This document shows, one piece after another, positions 1 through 10,157 of a stretch of 64,000 nt of DNA. Source of the stretch: Candidatus Fermentithermobacillaceae bacterium (GTDB lineage Bacteria; Bacillota; Sulfobacillia; Fermentithermobacillales; DUSS01); contig DYEQ01000034.1 of NCBI GenBank assembly GCA_020725645.1, positions 1 to 64,000 of the forward strand, in the 5' to 3' direction. The first letter of the stretch is position 1. Each line of letters starts with the position of its first letter. The notes beneath the pieces are model-generated. The model saw nothing but the letters and a program-made list of their open reading frames with translations, was not told where the DNA came from and searched no databases. A program made the position numbers and the translations under genes.

Positions 1-195
1 GACGTCGTGGGAATCTTCCCGGACGTAAGGTCGGCTCTCCGGCTTTTGGGTGCGATACTTGAAGAGCAGCAGGACGAGTGGCTGGCATCACGGCGATATT
101 TCAGTGCCGAGTCCATGTCCAAACTTTACGAAGGGGCGGCAGACAGCGGACACGAGACTGCTGACTTAGCTAGGACAGGATCTGGTGCTGGCTAA
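1..195 (+). pseudogene. C-terminal fragment of an IS256/mutator-type transposase (continues off left edge)
   Basis: Reading frame open from base 1: DVVGIFPDVRSALRLLGAILEEQQDEWLASRRYFSAESMSKLYE, typical of IS256-family transposase C-termini; stop at 193-195. Confidence 0.75.
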
Positions 196-369
196 TAGAC
201 TCTGACCTGAAGGGAGGGCAAATTACACCACTTGACGGGACGTGACCTCGACTCCCATCGGCTCCACCAGCGTAAGTCAATCAGTTTGGGGTTTCTGCAT
301 GTTTGACAGACAACTGACAGCCACGCAGATCGCCAAGTGTTTCCCACTGCTCTTCAGTAGTTGTCCTTA

Positions 370-740
370 CTTACCTTGGACTACCCCAGCCACATCTTCG
401 CCCTGGCGATCGGAGCGGGCAAAACGGTCCTGATCGGCACAATCATCGCCACCGAATTTGCTGTGGCCCTGGAGTACCCCGATGACAACTTCGCAAGACG
501 ATCGTAGAAGCCCTGCGTGAGCTCGCGGAAGTCCCCTACGACCGTATCCTGCCGCCACGCCTGTACAAACCCTTCGCAGCTTCGGTAAAGCTAACGTTTA
601 CCCGCGACGGCGATCGAGATATCCCGGTCATACGAGGGTCCAGCTTCAACCTGATCGTCACCAACACCGAGAAGATCCGCATCACCGCCCAGGCCATCCG
701 CAAGGGTTATACAGGCCTCCTCACTGTCCAGTGGGATTAA
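370..740 (+). pseudogene. Frameshifted fragment of a type III restriction/DEAD-like helicase subunit
   Basis: Frame of base 394 gives ...DYPSHIFALAIGAGKTVLIGTIIATEFAVALEYPDDNF (Walker A GAGKT) then a stop; frame of base 495 continues KTIVEALRELAEVPYDRILPPRLYKPFAASVKLTFTRDGDRDIPVIRGSSFNLIVTNTEKIRI... to TAA at 740. Confidence 0.75.
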
Positions 741-1270
741 CCGCCGTGCCGGCGCACAGCGCATATTGAGAATAGATGGGCGATTTGAGGTGTCTTTGAG
801 GTATTTTACGATTTTAACTCCGCATAACGTTACGGGACCCGGTCGAAAGTCTCTGTTTCCGGATTCCACTTGAGACTAAAGGCGTACTCCCATGTATACT
901 CAGGTATTGCGCTCCCTTCGCGTGATACGATTTTCCGCTGGTAGAGTCTTATTCGGTCTCCACCTATCTCTACCGGCTTGTCGATCCAGAATGCGGTCCG
1001 TCGTAACCACCTGCCATTTCGAAACACCAAGAAGCCGCCCCCTCTCTTTCCAGGCACGATCATATGGGTTAGACGAAGTTCGGGGTCAAGTTGTTACCGA
1101 ATAGGTGGCGGGCTCGCAGCCGCAAAACCCCCTCCATCGGAGTCATAGTAGACCTGCACAGCCCCAGGCCAAATCTCCTTGAACGACGGTAAGGGGGAGC
1201 GCTTCCACCGGGTGCGCAGGTCCGTTCTTTTCCCTTGAAACCCGCGGTGCTATACTGAATCGAGTGTGAT

Positions 1271-2719
1271 ATGCTGTTATGCTCTCACGCATTTCTGAAC
1301 CGGTTCGAGGAGGCAGTTCCGCTGGATAGACAACATGCTCGACAGGATTTTACCGAAGGCAGCATCCCAAGGCACCTCATAACGTTCGCCATACCCATGT
1401 TTCTTGGGAATGCCCTTCAGGCCCTGTATAACACGGTTGACAGTATATGGGTCGGTCAATTCCTGGGAAGGAACGGCCTGGCAGCCGTCTCTGTCAGTTT
1501 CCCGGTCATCTTCGCCACCGTCGCCATGGCCATGGGGATAGCGATGGCTACAACCGCTCTCGTCGCACAGCATGCCGGTGCGAAAGACATGCCCATGGTG
1601 AGGAAGACCGTCACGAACTCCCTTCTCATAACGGCGGCCCTCGGCGTTGTCTTGAGCGTTATCGGCGTTTCGGTGCGAGTACCGCTCCTTCGCCTCATCA
1701 GGACTCCCCAGGAAGCAATGGCGCAGGCCCAGTCCTACCTTGGCATCGTGATGGCAGGCGTCACGGCGACGTTCTTTTACAACGCCGTATCGGCCATCCT
1801 GCGAGGCCTTGGGGATTCTCGTACCCCGCTCATCTTCCTTACCTACGCGACCGTCCTCAACATCATCCTGGACCCCTTGATGATCTTCGGCGTCTGGCCC
1901 TTCCCGCGGATGGGAGTTTCAGGAGCTGCTCTTGCCACCGTCGTCGCCCAGGCGATCTCTGCGTTCCTGGGGATCCGGTACATGGCCAAAATCGGCCTCA
2001 TCAAATGGGAGAGGCAGGAGTGGACTCTAGATACGCAGATCGTGGGGCAGACCTTCGGGATCGGGCTTCCCGCAGGAATCCAGCAGATCATCGTCTCTAT
2101 GGGGATGCTCACAGTCACCTCGCTCGTCAACAGGTTCGGCGCGGTCGTCACGGCAGCCTTCGGCGTCGGAGGGCGGCTTGACCAGTTCGTCACGATGCCT
2201 GCAATGACCGTGGGCCTCTCGGTCACAGCCTTGGTCGGACAGAACCTTGGCGCCCGTAAGTTTGAGAGAGTCAGGGAGGTCATACGGTCCAGCGTATACC
2301 TGACCACCGGAATCACCGGTGTGATCAGCATAATCGTAATAGCCATTCCGCAGGTTCTCTTACGGATGTTCACGTCCGACGCGGCGGTGATGGCGGAGGG
2401 AACGAAGTACCTGCGAACCTTCGGTTTCGCCTATATCCCGATGGCTTTGATGTTCACCCTGGCAGGCATCATGAGGGGGGCCGGGGACACCGTCCCTTCC
2501 ATGATAATCTCCATCGTAACCCTCTGGGTTGTGAGAGTACCCGCAGCATTCTACCTGTCCAGGATTTTCGGCAGCAGGGGGCTGTGGCTGGGGATGGCTG
2601 CGTCCCCGGTGATCGGTACGGCCCTGAACTACGCCTATTACCTGTCAGGGCGATGGAAGCGCCGGGTCCTGACGCGGGATACCTTTCAGAGGGCGAATCT
2701 GCCGGACATACAGGACTGA
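1271..2719 (+). CDS. MATE family efflux transporter
   Basis: 482 aa ORF with multiple TM segments and MATE-like sequence (IPMFLGNALQALYNTVDSIWVGQFLG; GVSGAALATVVAQ); start codon uncertain. Confidence 0.93.
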   Translation: MLLCSHAFLNRFEEAVPLDRQHARQDFTEGSIPRHLITFAIPMFLGNALQALYNTVDSIWVGQFLGRNGLAAVSVSFPVIFATVAMAMGIAMATTALVAQHAGAKDMPMVRKTVTNSLLITAALGVVLSVIGVSVRVPLLRLIRTPQEAMAQAQSYLGIVMAGVTATFFYNAVSAILRGLGDSRTPLIFLTYATVLNIILDPLMIFGVWPFPRMGVSGAALATVVAQAISAFLGIRYMAKIGLIKWERQEWTLDTQIVGQTFGIGLPAGIQQIIVSMGMLTVTSLVNRFGAVVTAAFGVGGRLDQFVTMPAMTVGLSVTALVGQNLGARKFERVREVIRSSVYLTTGITGVISIIVIAIPQVLLRMFTSDAAVMAEGTKYLRTFGFAYIPMALMFTLAGIMRGAGDTVPSMIISIVTLWVVRVPAAFYLSRIFGSRGLWLGMAASPVIGTALNYAYYLSGRWKRRVLTRDTFQRANLPDIQD

Positions 2720-2841
2720 GCTGCCGGAGTGCACCTGATCCCCTTCGGCAGCGGCCTTTGGTCCCACCCCTTTGCTAACGGGTAAAGAAGCTCATTTCGG
2801 TTCGCCACGCCGGACAGACTAGCATAAGCAAGGGGGACTGC

Positions 2842-3444
2842 ATGAAGAGGATGAGACCACCCAGGTTCAGTCACAAGCAACCGGAAAGGGATAGAAAGAA
2901 GCGCACGGGTAGCGAATACAGTTCGCAGCGTCCCGGCAATCTCGATGACGACCTGAAGGAGCACCTGCAGGCGCTTCTCGATCTCGATGTCAACCTCAGA
3001 AGTTACGGCCTCAAGGCGGACGTAGTGGAGGGCGAAGCACAGGTCCATGGAGTTGTGGACACGCTCCGCGAAAAGGAGTACGCGCGGGAACTCGCCAGGA
3101 CGGTACCCGGCATCAAGAAGGTATCCGACAGGATATCCATCAGCACCGATGGACCCATCACCGACCGGGCTGTAGAATTTGAGGTTGCTGAGGAGCTTGA
3201 AGCTGCCCCAGGGGTGGATACCCGGCAAATAGGAGCGGAAAGCTCCGGCGGGGTCGTGTCACTGGTAGGAAGGGCGGAGGATCCCGCCGCCATCGAAGCT
3301 GCGAGGCAAGCAGCAGCGAAAGCCCGCGGGGTGGCGAGGGTGGTGAGCAAAGTCAAACCGCAGGGCCGGCCCCGACCAGGAGAGTTTCACAGTCAAGTTC
3401 GGACCGATAAGGAGCGAGGCCCGGGAGGAAGGGAGGAGGGGTGA
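2842..3444 (+). CDS. BON-domain protein (two BON-like repeats)
   Basis: LKADVVEGEAQVHGVVDTLREKEYARELARTVPGIKKVSDRI and a second SSGGVVSLVGRAEDPAAIEAARQAAAKARGVARVVSKVK. Confidence 0.75.
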   Translation: MKRMRPPRFSHKQPERDRKKRTGSEYSSQRPGNLDDDLKEHLQALLDLDVNLRSYGLKADVVEGEAQVHGVVDTLREKEYARELARTVPGIKKVSDRISISTDGPITDRAVEFEVAEELEAAPGVDTRQIGAESSGGVVSLVGRAEDPAAIEAARQAAAKARGVARVVSKVKPQGRPRPGEFHSQVRTDKERGPGGREEG

Positions 3445-3445
3445 C

Positions 3446-3931
3446 TCACATCCTCCCTACGGTGGACTTTTTCCGTATCCCCAAGGCTTTCTCCAAGTCG
3501 ATGGAGTGATTCTGCTCCACCAGTACGATGTTCCTTATCTTCTGGGCGGAGTCGTATAGACCGGCCGACTCCAGCTGATCGATGCGCTCGAGATATCGGG
3601 CGATAGCGTCGTATTCGGCCTGAAGATCCTGTCTCAGCATTTCCACATTGTCCTCTGAGGTCAGCCTCTGGGCCACCTCTACCGTAGGTGTACCGCCGAG
3701 GTAGTTTATCAGGTCCGAAAGGATGACGGCGTGCTCATGCTCATCCTGGGCGTGTTCCAGTTCCTCCCTGATGACTGCCGTGTATTCGGGTCCGGTCAGG
3801 ACCGTTGCATGCTGGATGTACTGAATCATCGCTGCATACTCGTACATCAGATCTAGGTTTAGACCGTCCAGGATCTCCTGTCTTTGCCTTGGCGATATAT
3901 TCCTCACACCTATCTGCTCGTCCCGTCCCAT
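3446..3931 (-). CDS. Ferritin-like/bacterioferritin-type diiron protein
   Basis: MGRDEQIGVRNIS...YEYAAMIQYIQHATVLTGPEYTAVIREELEHAQDEHEHAVILSDLINYLGGTPT; internal ATG at 3929-3931 preceded by GGAGGTG. Confidence 0.85.
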   Translation of the reverse strand: MGRDEQIGVRNISPRQRQEILDGLNLDLMYEYAAMIQYIQHATVLTGPEYTAVIREELEHAQDEHEHAVILSDLINYLGGTPTVEVAQRLTSEDNVEMLRQDLQAEYDAIARYLERIDQLESAGLYDSAQKIRNIVLVEQNHSIDLEKALGIRKKSTVGRM

Positions 3932-4202
3932 CAAGGGAGACACCTCCGATCTCTTGACGAAATGCGATTGTCGTAAACATCCTATTCCCTGCGCCCGAAC
4001 ATTGTGACCTTCGCCCGCGCCAGCAAACACGGGTCCCGAAGACGTGCTCCTTCCCGAATTCCGCCGCCGCACCATATCGACGGCGGCATCGACAGCCGGA
4101 GGCGAGGGGCACGGCTGACGGGTGCTCAGTTTCTGGTGAGTCGGTAGAAGCGGTCCCACAAGGATGTGCGAGCGGCGGTGTTGAAACGAAATACGCATAG
4201 CC

Positions 4203-4691
4203 ATGCCCGCATCGACGGGACTGGCCCGCTTCTCCCGCCTTAACGTCATACCTTCCGTGCAACCCTCCCATGTAGTGGCCAACAGGTACATGGCCGACAG
4301 GGAGTGGGGCCGGAGATCGAGGCAAGCATATCCGTTCGTAAGCCTGGAAAAGAGCGGAGTCGTGCTCGTGTTCGGTTCCGATGCACCGGTCGAAGTACCC
4401 GACCAGCTGTTCGGAATCCACTCCGCTGTCAACAGGGCCCTTCCCGGTGAAGCACCTCAACTCGCATGGCATCCGGAGGAAAAAGTCCCGGTAGTTGAAG
4501 CGATCGAAGCTTATACGCACAACCCGGCTTATGCCGCCGGCAGAGAAAACAACCTGGGAAAGCTGGAACCGGGTAAGTGGGCAGACTTCGTGGTCCTGGG
4601 CGAGGACCCTACGCAGGTCCGGGACGGCGACATGTCGCGGATTCCCGTCGGGGCAATGTGCGTGGGAGGCCGCTTCGTAATCGGCCTTTAG
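4203..4691 (+). pseudogene. C-terminal remnant of an amidohydrolase-family protein (YtcJ-like)
   Basis: ARFSRLNVIPSVQPSHVV...GVVLVFGSDAPVEVPDQLFGIHSAV...AIEAYTHNPAYAAGRENNLGKLEPGKWADFVVLGEDP matches only the C-terminal part of the family; no N-terminal metal-binding region upstream. Confidence 0.75.
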
Positions 4692-4788
4692 CTCAGCGTG
4701 AAGGTGAAAGGAGTTCAGCACTTCAAACTGCCATCTTTTTGGTGCAACGCTGAATGAGGGACAAATGGTTCCAGGAAGACTTAGAACC

Positions 4789-5166
4789 TCAGTCAGCTTC
4801 GGGCTGGCGAACTTCGAGCTTCTCCGCGTCGCCCCACAGACGCTCGAGCCCGTAAAAAACCCTCTCCGTGTCCCTGAAGACGTGCACTATTACGTCGCCG
4901 TAGTCGAGGAGCACCCAGACTCCGAGGTCCTGACCCTCCACATGCACCTTTCTCGAGGTGTCAACGTACTCCAGGAGTCTCCGGGCCAGAGCTTTTACCT
5001 GCGTGGAGCTCCTCCCCGAAGCAATTACGAAATAGTCGCTTATGAGGGTAATCCCTCTGACGTCCAGGACCGTGACGTCTTTAGCTTTTCCTTGGATGAG
5101 AACCCCGGCTATTTCCGTCGCCAATTCCCGCGAGTCTTTGTCCTGTGAAAGAGGTCGTTCGGACAC
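4789..5166 (-). CDS. rsfS: Ribosome silencing factor RsfS
   Basis: KDVTVLDVRGITLISDYFVIASGRSSTQVKALARRLLE...DYGDVIVHVFRDTERVFYGLERLWGDA. Confidence 0.95.
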   Translation of the reverse strand: MSERPLSQDKDSRELATEIAGVLIQGKAKDVTVLDVRGITLISDYFVIASGRSSTQVKALARRLLEYVDTSRKVHVEGQDLGVWVLLDYGDVIVHVFRDTERVFYGLERLWGDAEKLEVRQPEAD

Positions 5167-5209
5167 GTCAGCGCGGCCTCCGGGGCCTCTACCCGGTTCC
5201 CGTGGGTTC

Positions 5210-6493
5210 CTACGGTGAATTCGCGTCGCCCCCCGTACTCGTTTTGAAGTCCTTTCCCACTATAACCCTTACATCCACTTCGGACTTGCCCGAGACCTTG
5301 AAGGGTTTAGAAGCCGGCAGAACGGGCCGAACGCTCCGCAGCACCCTCATGGCGGCGCCTTCGTTGTCCCCGAACAATTCCACTCTGGATTCGGCGTAAT
5401 CTTGCCGGGATGCGTTGGTCACCGAGCGGACGTCGTAGCCCTGGTCTCGCAAAAGCTGGGCGACCCGCTCGGCGGCTCCGGCTATTCCGCACCCGTTCTC
5501 CACCGACACCCTGATGGTCGCGTTGACATTTCGATCGATTCCTCTGACGAGTTCATCTACTACCTTCTCAGTTTGGTCCCGGTCGGGTATCCAGTAGCTA
5601 AGCTCCCCATGTTGGTCCTTGATCATTTGAGCTGAACCAGGGACGATCGCCATTTTCACCGATTGCACGTTCACCTTTGTACCGAGGTTGGCCAGATACA
5701 GCATTTCATCGAAGGTGAGGTCGGTCACGACGTAGTTCTGCAGCTCCCTCAAAAGAGTCGGGACCTTCCACACTGTGGTTAAACTAATGACCTTCTTCCC
5801 CAGCGCCTTGAGGAATACCTCCTGAGCTTGTATTCGGCCGATATCTCCGTTCTCGTACTGCCTGTACCGGACGAACTGGAGAGCCTTTTGCCCATCAAGG
5901 ACCTGCCGTCCCTTTTTCAAATGGATGTACAACCCCTGCACAGGGTCTTCGTAATTCATGTCCTGGGGAACATCGATCTCTACGCCCCCTACTATGTCCA
6001 CGGCCCTCACAAAACCCTCATAGTCGATTCGAATATAGTGGTGGATATTTATCCCGAGGAAGTTTTCCACTGTCTTGACGGCAAGACTGGGGCCGCCGTA
6101 AGCGTGGGCGTGAGCTATCTTTTCCCAGGAGCCCGTACCGGGGATGAGAACCCGGGTGTCCCTGGGAATCGAAAGTACGCCTACGTCTTTTGTCTCCGGA
6201 TCGACGCTGACCACGATGAGCGTATCAGACCTCGTGGCGTTCTTCAGGGATCTGGACTGCTGTCCGTTGACGCCTATGTCGATCCCTAGGACGAGGATGT
6301 TTACCCTACCCTCGTAATCTGAAAGCTCCTTTACCTGTTCTTCGGGGTAATCCCGGATATATTTGAAAGCTCCGTAGGCCATCCCGCCCGCAAAGAGAAG
6401 CATACCCAGAAACACGACGAGGATTACCCGGCCCCATCTCACCTTAGGACGACCGGAACCTCCGTTTTTCCTGTATATTCTGGTTTCACCCAT
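5210..6493 (-). CDS. LytR-CpsA-Psr (LCP) family protein with C-terminal LytR_C-like domain
   Basis: RSDTLIVVSVDPETKDVGVLSIPRDTRVLIPG; VDIVGGVEIDVP; QFVRYRQYENGDIGRIQAQEVFLKAL; ATG at 6493 chosen, ORF open to 6529. Confidence 0.93.
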   Translation of the reverse strand: MGETRIYRKNGGSGRPKVRWGRVILVVFLGMLLFAGGMAYGAFKYIRDYPEEQVKELSDYEGRVNILVLGIDIGVNGQQSRSLKNATRSDTLIVVSVDPETKDVGVLSIPRDTRVLIPGTGSWEKIAHAHAYGGPSLAVKTVENFLGINIHHYIRIDYEGFVRAVDIVGGVEIDVPQDMNYEDPVQGLYIHLKKGRQVLDGQKALQFVRYRQYENGDIGRIQAQEVFLKALGKKVISLTTVWKVPTLLRELQNYVVTDLTFDEMLYLANLGTKVNVQSVKMAIVPGSAQMIKDQHGELSYWIPDRDQTEKVVDELVRGIDRNVNATIRVSVENGCGIAGAAERVAQLLRDQGYDVRSVTNASRQDYAESRVELFGDNEGAAMRVLRSVRPVLPASKPFKVSGKSEVDVRVIVGKDFKTSTGGDANSP

Positions 6494-7088
6494 TTCGAAA
6501 CCTTCCTCGCTCCAGCCGGGAGAGCTCACCCAAAACCACCACCGTTTCGGGATCTACAGGACAGCCGGCCTTCGAGCAGTAAGAGATGGACAGAAGAACC
6601 GCTTGCCTCAATGCGCCCCGGAAGTCACCGGCTGTCAGCATGTTCCTAATCTCTTCAACACCCGGGTACGAACGCCCGGGTTCCACCTTGTCTGCCAGGT
6701 AAACCACTTGCTCCAGGCGGGTCCATCCCCGCCTTCCGGTGACGTGGGACGATATCGCCAGCAAAACCTCTTCGTCACCCACACCGAGTTCATTTCTGGC
6801 CAGTACAGCCCCGACCGCCCCATGCAAAACCACAGGGGAAGCTCGTCCCACTTGCGTGACCATTATACCGTGTTCCTCGGCGAGGCGTAAGATTTCTTCG
6901 GGAGCGAGATCCCTGGCCACGTCATGTAAAAGTCCTGCCAGCTCCGCCCGTTCGGGGTCCGCCCCGAACCTGGACGCCATCTCCTTGGCCGTGGCCGCGA
7001 CTCTCATACAGTGTTCAATCTTTTCCCATCCGAGAAACCGCGAAAGGAACTCCCACTTGCCCCGGCGCATCAACCCACCGTACACCAC
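6486..7088 (-). CDS. yqeK: YqeK-type HD-domain hydrolase (bis(5'-nucleosyl)-tetraphosphatase, symmetrical)
   Basis: HCMRVAATAKEMASRFGADPERAELAGLLHDVARDL; next to nadD and rsfS. Confidence 0.92.
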   Translation of the reverse strand: MVYGGLMRRGKWEFLSRFLGWEKIEHCMRVAATAKEMASRFGADPERAELAGLLHDVARDLAPEEILRLAEEHGIMVTQVGRASPVVLHGAVGAVLARNELGVGDEEVLLAISSHVTGRRGWTRLEQVVYLADKVEPGRSYPGVEEIRNMLTAGDFRGALRQAVLLSISYCSKAGCPVDPETVVVLGELSRLERGRFRNG

Positions 7089-7247
7089 CTGGAAGCAGTA
7101 AGGACGTCCGTCCCCGATCGCCGGTCCCTGGTCCCTGACCTATGATTCGGTAATCGCTGATGCCCGATCCTTGATCCGACCATATAATTCGACACGGCCC
7201 TACTTCTTTTGACGTAGGATAACACGAAGGGTTCCCTACGGGAGCTG

Positions 7248-7853
7248 TTAATCTTTGTAAAGTCCGTTCCTCTCAATGTAGCGTCTGACCATTTCGGGTG
7301 TGAGGTAGCGGATGGAAAGGGATTTTCTGACGCGCTCTCTGATGTCGCTGGAGGATATGGCTAAGCTTGTTACGGTAAATACGTGAATCCTGGAATAGCA
7401 GCAGTCCCCGATGAGCGGCCTCAGGCAGTTCAGCGACTCCATGGAGTAGCCGGGCCGCGTCACCGCTATGAAGTCCGCGAGCTCAAAGAGATCCTTGTAG
7501 CCGTTCCAGCCATGCACCGATAGGATGGCATCGGCGCCCGTGATGAAGTACAAGTTATCCCCGGGGAACCTCTTTTTAAACTCCTTCAACGTATCCAGAG
7601 TGTATGAAAACCCCGGCCTGTCTATTTCGACCCGGGAAACCTCGAAGTTCGGGTGATCCATGGTAGCCAGAACCGTCATGAGATACCTGTGTTCGGCCGA
7701 GGAAATCTTCTCGCCGGCTTTATGAGGGGGATTTCCCGCCGGCACGAAAATCACCCGGTCGAGATTGAAACCCTGGAGGACTTCTTCAGCAGCTCGGAGG
7801 TGTCCAAAGTGGATGGGATCGAACGTCCCTCCCATTATACCGATGTTCGCCAC
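7248..7853 (-). CDS. nadD: Nicotinate-nucleotide adenylyltransferase
   Basis: MANIGIMGGTFDPIHFGHLRAAEE; SSSDIRERVRKSLSIRYLTPEMVRRYI. Confidence 0.96.
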   Translation of the reverse strand: MANIGIMGGTFDPIHFGHLRAAEEVLQGFNLDRVIFVPAGNPPHKAGEKISSAEHRYLMTVLATMDHPNFEVSRVEIDRPGFSYTLDTLKEFKKRFPGDNLYFITGADAILSVHGWNGYKDLFELADFIAVTRPGYSMESLNCLRPLIGDCCYSRIHVFTVTSLAISSSDIRERVRKSLSIRYLTPEMVRRYIERNGLYKD

Positions 7854-7899
7854 GTTTCCGTTCCTCCAATTGTGTTTCTCCTGCCGGAACTCCGGAGCT

Positions 7900-8946
<1,047 letters not shown>

Positions 8947-9273
8947 TTACGCCTCAACGGCCAATTCTTCCCCGTTAGCTACAGAAACAACTTTGTCCTG
9001 GCGGCCTTTCCTCGAAAACCGCACGTACCCATCAACCCGGGCATAAATCGTGTGGTCTTTGCCCATTCCCGTGTTCTCACCCGGATGAATCCTCGTGCCG
9101 CGCTGGCGGACTATAATGCTTCCCGCCGTGACGAATTGACCGTCATGAGCTTTGACCCCGAGCCGTTTGGAATGAGAGTCTCTCCCGTTGCGGCTGGAGC
9201 CGACTCCTTTCTTATGAGCAAAGAGCTGAAGGTCCACGACCATGAGTTCTTTCGCAAGCTTCGTCAAAACCAA
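8947..9273 (-). CDS. rpmA: 50S ribosomal protein L27
   Basis: [49 protein letters not shown]-terminal extension with a Prp-type cleavage context (LQLFAHKKG). Confidence 0.97.
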   Translation of the reverse strand: MVLTKLAKELMVVDLQLFAHKKGVGSSRNGRDSHSKRLGVKAHDGQFVTAGSIIVRQRGTRIHPGENTGMGKDHTIYARVDGYVRFSRKGRQDKVVSVANGEELAVEA

Positions 9274-9424
9274 AGCCCCCTTTCCCGCGGTCTCCTGATC
9301 AACCTATAAACCTTGTTTTAGCTGACCCCATTCCGGCTGGTTCCCGGTCCCGGCCGAACTTCCTGCCGACCACAGCACCGGTTCTGGTCCGCAGGATCCT
9401 GACCTCTTGCCGGGCCGGCCGGTT

Positions 9425-9748
9425 CTACTGTCGGGAGTCCACAAACTCCACGTTTCCCGGATAGCTTCTTCGGATCGCCTCGATCTCAAGCTCGAAAGCT
9501 CTCAATATGGCCTTGACTTCGGGGAGAGCTGCGGCGTGAGCCGGCACTCTGACCTCCATGTAACCGCTACCCTTTTCCAGATCTACGCCTTTCCCCAGGA
9601 CGTCAACAAGTCCGACGAGAGCCATGTGGGAGGCGGCGGACACCCCCGCGCACACCACATCTTTTCCCCACTCGTCCCAGCCCGCATGGCCCCGGACCCT
9701 GAACCCGATTACGGTCGTTCCGTCCCGCAGGAGTTCAACCCTTAACAT
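9425..9748 (-). CDS. prp: Ribosomal-processing cysteine protease Prp
   Basis: GFRVRGHAGWDEWGKDVVCAGVSAASHMALVGL; between rplU and rpmA. Confidence 0.93.
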   Translation of the reverse strand: MLRVELLRDGTTVIGFRVRGHAGWDEWGKDVVCAGVSAASHMALVGLVDVLGKGVDLEKGSGYMEVRVPAHAAALPEVKAILRAFELEIEAIRRSYPGNVEFVDSRQ

Positions 9749-10055
9749 TCGGTTCTATGCTGGATATCTTTATCTCCGTAAACGACTGCCGGTGACCGTA
9801 CCGTCTCCGGTAATTCGACTTAGCCTTATACTTGAACACCCGTATTTTTTTCGCCTTGCCTTGACGCAGTATAGTAGCCTTGACGACGTAATCCTCGAGG
9901 TAAGGACTTCCAGTCGTGACCTTTTCGCCCCCGACCATGAGGACCTTGTCGAATACGACCGTGTCCCCGCGGTTCCCGGGGACCTTTTCTACTCTCAGGA
10001 CCTCGCCCTGAGTAACTCTATACTGCTTACCGCCGGTTTCAATCACAGCGTACAC
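9735..10055 (-). CDS. rplU: 50S ribosomal protein L21
   Basis: VYAVIETGGKQYRVTQGEVLRVEKVPG...KKIRVFKYKAKSNYRRRYGHRQ; GTG start at 10053-10055. Confidence 0.96.
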   Translation of the reverse strand: MYAVIETGGKQYRVTQGEVLRVEKVPGNRGDTVVFDKVLMVGGEKVTTGSPYLEDYVVKATILRQGKAKKIRVFKYKAKSNYRRRYGHRQSFTEIKISSIEPNVKG

Positions 10056-10157
10056 CGCAAATGCCCTCCCGAAGGTCCTTGACTGCTTAAAGCACGCCAT
10101 AGTCTAGCATGCCGTTGAAAAGAGTGTCAAGGAAACAGCTCTGTCACCCAAGCACCG

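Noticed and set aside
1447-2181. 244-aa plus-strand ORF in another frame of the MATE gene
   Set aside because: Out-of-frame Arg/His-rich shadow of the transporter
2686-3228. 180-aa minus-strand ORF
   Set aside because: Overlaps and is antisense to the BON-domain gene; no family features
7090-7247. Short GATCC/CCTGGTCC-like repeats between yqeK and nadD
   Set aside because: Too short and irregular to support as a repeat element
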